The position numbers and the translations under genes were made by a program. From Caballeronia sp. dw_276 (GTDB lineage Bacteria > Pseudomonadota > Gammaproteobacteria > Burkholderiales > Burkholderiaceae), in assembly GCF_018449635.1 (NCBI RefSeq), contig NZ_JAAVUV010000015.1, positions 1 to 64,000 on the forward strand: DNA of 64,000 nt. The letters run 5' to 3'. The notes beneath the pieces were generated by a model, which was given only the letters and a program-made list of their open reading frames with translations, was not told the DNA's origin and searched no databases. Below, one piece after another: positions 61,852-64,000 of the stretch (its first letter is position 1; each line of letters begins with the position of its first letter).

Positions 61852-62352
61852 ATGCTTCCCCTCCCCGTTCTCATCGATGTCGTCATCCGCATGTTCTGGG
61901 CGCTCGCGATAGGCTGCATCATCGGCGTGGATCGCGATCTGCACGGCAAACCTACGGGCATGAAGACGCTCGGGCTGGTATCGCTCGGCGCGTGCCTGAC
62001 GACCATGGCCGCGATGGGCTTTGCCACGCAAAGCGCGACCATGAGCACGGATGTCTCGCGGGCGATTCAGGGCATCGTGACGGGCATCGGCTTTCTGGGT
62101 GCGGGCGTGATCGTGCAGACGCCTGGGCGATACCGAATTCGCGGCCTGACCACGGCGGCATCGATCTGGGTAACGGCGGCAGTTGGAATCGTCTGTGGAC
62201 TGGGCGTATGGAGCGTCGCGGTTATTGCGACGGTGCTGCTGATCGCGTTGCTGGTGATCGGACGGAGAGTGGAAAAAGCGTTGCATCGACAATGGATCAA
62301 GAAACCGCCCGAGGAGCGCGAAGCAAGCACCGATCTCGAAGACCTCGGTTGA
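61852..62352 (+). CDS. MgtC/SapB-family inner membrane protein
   Basis: The 166-residue protein has four to five hydrophobic segments and MgtC/SapB motifs: FWALAIGCIIGVDRDLHGKP, GLVSLGACLTTMAA, GIGFLGAGVIVQTPGRYRIR and GLTTAASIWVTAAVGI. It lacks the long C-terminal ACT-like cytosolic domain of MgtC proper, so it is the short SapB type, of unknown function (possibly Mg2+- or stress-related). ATG 61852 is used; a TTG directly before it is less likely. Confidence 0.92.
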   Translation: MLPLPVLIDVVIRMFWALAIGCIIGVDRDLHGKPTGMKTLGLVSLGACLTTMAAMGFATQSATMSTDVSRAIQGIVTGIGFLGAGVIVQTPGRYRIRGLTTAASIWVTAAVGIVCGLGVWSVAVIATVLLIALLVIGRRVEKALHRQWIKKPPEEREASTDLEDLG

Positions 62353-62424
62353 TCCAACCATACAAAACCATTACGAATCAACGGCATGCGGCTTGCTTGA
62401 AGCAAGTACTAACAGGACGGTCCC

Positions 62425-63648
62425 ATGCCCAAGAAAAAATCCCCCGCCCTTCCCGGCACCGATGATCGTCAGGCGTTGCTCATCGCGCGTCGCAACATGA
62501 AGATGGCCGAATCCGCGCACGCGTACGTGCGCGGCAATACAGGCAAATTCTATGAATGGCTCGACGGCATAGAAGGTCACAAGCTTCCCGAAGGCCCGGC
62601 GATCTGGATCTGCGGCGACTGCCACACCGGCAACCTCGGCCCGGTCGCCAATACCGACGGCGAAGTCGAAATCCAGATCCGCGACCTTGATCAGACCGTG
62701 ATCGGCAATCCGGCGCATGACATCGTGCGGCTGGGGTTGTCGCTGGCTACTGCTGCGCGCGGTTCCGACCTGCCCGGCGTCACGACTGCGCGCATGATCG
62801 AAGCGCTCGCGGAAGGCTACGAACACGCGTTCGATGCCACCGCCAAGGATCGTCCGATCAAGAATACGAAGCCCGAAGCGGTGCGCGTGATGATGAAGGA
62901 AGCCGTTCAGCGCACGTGGAAGCAACTGGCGGTGGAACGCATCGACGATATCGAACCGAGCATTCCACTCGGCAAGCGGTTTTGGCCACTCGATAAAAAT
63001 GAGCGCGCCGAGATCAAGGCGCTGTTCGAGCGTCGCGAAATTGCTGACATAGCCACGGCGCTACGCAAGAACGCCGACGAGGAAAACGTCTCCGTCATCG
63101 ATGCCGCCTATTGGGTCAAAGGCTGCAGTTCGCTAGGACGTTTGCGCTATGCGGTATTGCTGGACGTGGATGGTGGCGCGGTGGAAGGCGACGATCTTTG
63201 TCTTATCGATATCAAGGAAGGCCTGAAGGCCGCCGCGCCGCGCTACCCGAATCAGGACATGCCGCGCGACAACGGCGAACGTATTGTGGAGGGCGCCAGG
63301 CATTTGACGCCGGCGCTCGGGGACCGCATGCGCTCGGCGCGGCTGAATGATCGTTCGGTGGTGATTCGTGAATTGTTGCCGCAAGACATGAAGCTGACGG
63401 TCGAGCAACTGACGCAGGAGGAAGCCATGAAAGCCGCGCGTTTTCTCGCGATGGTCGTCGGCAAAGCCCATGCGCGACAGATGGACAAGTCGGCGCGGCG
63501 CGCGTGGTTATCGGAGTTACGCCGGGCGCGTAGCAAATCGCTCGATGCCCCTTCATGGCTTTGGAACAGCATCGTGGCGCTGGTAAGCAGCCACGAGGCG
63601 GGTTATCTGGAACATTGCCGTCGATACGCGCTGACGCCGGCTCTGTAG
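62425..63648 (+). CDS. DUF2252-family protein (kinase-like fold)
   Basis: The 407-residue protein matches the DUF2252 pattern: MAESAHAYVRGNTGKFYEWL near the start, WICGDCHTGNLGPVAN (a GDCHxxN loop like the catalytic loop of aminoglycoside-phosphotransferase-type kinases), IQIRDLDQTVIGNPAHDIVR (a D-x-D-x like metal site), and a later LIDIKEGLKAA. It has no experimentally fixed function. It starts 72 bp after the MgtC-like gene, with ACAGGA about 14 bases before ATG 62425. Confidence 0.85.
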   Translation: MPKKKSPALPGTDDRQALLIARRNMKMAESAHAYVRGNTGKFYEWLDGIEGHKLPEGPAIWICGDCHTGNLGPVANTDGEVEIQIRDLDQTVIGNPAHDIVRLGLSLATAARGSDLPGVTTARMIEALAEGYEHAFDATAKDRPIKNTKPEAVRVMMKEAVQRTWKQLAVERIDDIEPSIPLGKRFWPLDKNERAEIKALFERREIADIATALRKNADEENVSVIDAAYWVKGCSSLGRLRYAVLLDVDGGAVEGDDLCLIDIKEGLKAAAPRYPNQDMPRDNGERIVEGARHLTPALGDRMRSARLNDRSVVIRELLPQDMKLTVEQLTQEEAMKAARFLAMVVGKAHARQMDKSARRAWLSELRRARSKSLDAPSWLWNSIVALVSSHEAGYLEHCRRYALTPAL

Positions 63649-63657
63649 CGTCACAAC

Positions 63658-63688
63658 AAAAAGGGCTGCTCTCTAAAGAGCGGCCCTT
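63658..63688. terminator. Terminator between the DUF2252 gene and small exported protein gene
   Basis: AAGGGCTGCTCT pairs with AGAGCGGCCCTT across a CTAA loop (one G-U wobble in the plus-strand RNA). The leftward transcript gains a T run. It serves two convergent genes. Confidence 0.8.
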
Positions 63689-63700
63689 CGTTCATGGAGA

Positions 63701-63985
63701 TCAGTACCCATACCCATGACGTTCGCGCCAGTGATGCTCGCGCCACTCATGGTGCCGCCATTCACGGCGACGCCATTCGCGTTCACGCCAGCCATCGTCA
63801 CGATAACCGCCGTAACCGCCATATCCCACCACAACGGGCGGCGGCGGAGCAACGTATACCGGCGCTTGCGGCGCGTAGTACCCCGGTACGCCGATGCCCA
63901 CATCCACGTTGACATGCGCCGAAGCTGCCGCCGATGCCATTAAAACGCCCAGCCCCAGTACCGCACCCAGTATCTTCTTGTTCAT
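63701..63985 (-). CDS. Small exported protein rich in Pro, Gly, Arg and His (PXPV-like)
   Basis: The 94-residue precursor has a signal peptide (MNKKILGAVLGLGVLMASAA, cleaved near SAHVN). The mature part has a Pro/Val/Tyr segment (APQAPVYVAPPPPVVVGYGG) and a C-terminal stretch of W-R-E-R-E-W-R-R-R-E-W repeats rich in Arg, His and Trp. It resembles small PXPV/YXWXXG-type exported proteins of Burkholderia, whose function is unknown. Metal binding by the His cluster is possible but unproven. GGAGAGAC precedes the ATG. Confidence 0.82.
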   Translation of the reverse strand: MNKKILGAVLGLGVLMASAAASAHVNVDVGIGVPGYYAPQAPVYVAPPPPVVVGYGGYGGYRDDGWREREWRRREWRHHEWREHHWRERHGYGY

Positions 63986-64000
63986 CTAGTCTCTCCGCGC

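Overview
The window is GC-rich, densely coded chromosomal DNA from a beta-proteobacterium of the Burkholderiaceae, most likely Burkholderia sensu lato (Paraburkholderia or Caballeronia type). This rests on the gene content: a paaABCDE operon with a linked TetR-type PaaR, a fused indolepyruvate ferredoxin oxidoreductase of about 1200 residues, a HiPIP, two DUF2957 lipoproteins and trimeric autotransporters with ESPR leaders. The genus is an inference. I saw no rRNA, tRNA, CRISPR array, insertion sequence or prophage.

Layout. 0.2-4.1 kb: SGNH hydrolase, methyltransferase and a YhiN-like flavoprotein. 4.2-9.6 kb: phenylacetyl-CoA epoxidase operon paaABCDE behind a perfect 28-bp palindrome that overlaps a consensus -10 box, then a DUF1835-type gene and paaR. 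9.8-16.4 kb: GNAT acetyltransferase, an Lrp regulator divergent from hpd (4-hydroxyphenylpyruvate dioxygenase), and the fused indolepyruvate oxidoreductase. Together 4-16 kb is an aromatic amino acid and phenylacetate catabolic block. 16.5-29.9 kb: an NlpC/P60 peptidase, possibly translationally coupled to an uncharted 56-codon ORF, then two tandem trimeric autotransporter adhesins of 2505 and about 1353 residues built from repeated stalk or neck modules. 30-41 kb: malic enzyme (maeB), pyrE, an RcsB-like response regulator, a PEBP protein, a WrbA-like flavodoxin, an OmpW porin, two tandem DUF2957 lipoproteins and argC. 41-51 kb: a secreted protein plus receiver operon, a 3-hydroxyisobutyrate dehydrogenase-like enzyme, a Mut7-C protein, MFS/cupin, HiPIP, an LhgO-like oxidoreductase, an AAA ATPase, an EEP-family protein and another lone receiver. 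51.3-59.3 kb: a sugar module of aldose 1-epimerase and a PhyH dioxygenase, divergent from a LacI regulator followed by a YtfQRT-YjfF-type ABC transporter. 59.3-60.7 kb: an AT-richer islet of unrecognised, partly broken small genes. 60.7-64 kb: alkB-like, RidA, MgtC/SapB, DUF2252 and a small His/Arg-rich exported protein.

The items I consider most worth following up are: a perfect 9-bp inverted repeat that would mask the hpd ribosome binding site; the two repeat architectures of the adhesins; a shared AT-rich sequence flanking lacI next to an unusual PhyH/epimerase/ABC sugar module; a small gene at 59.4-59.65 kb apparently broken by one missing base; and two small ORFs of 61 and 56 codons that standard length cut-offs would miss. 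No single locus stands out as a clearly new defence or biosynthetic system.
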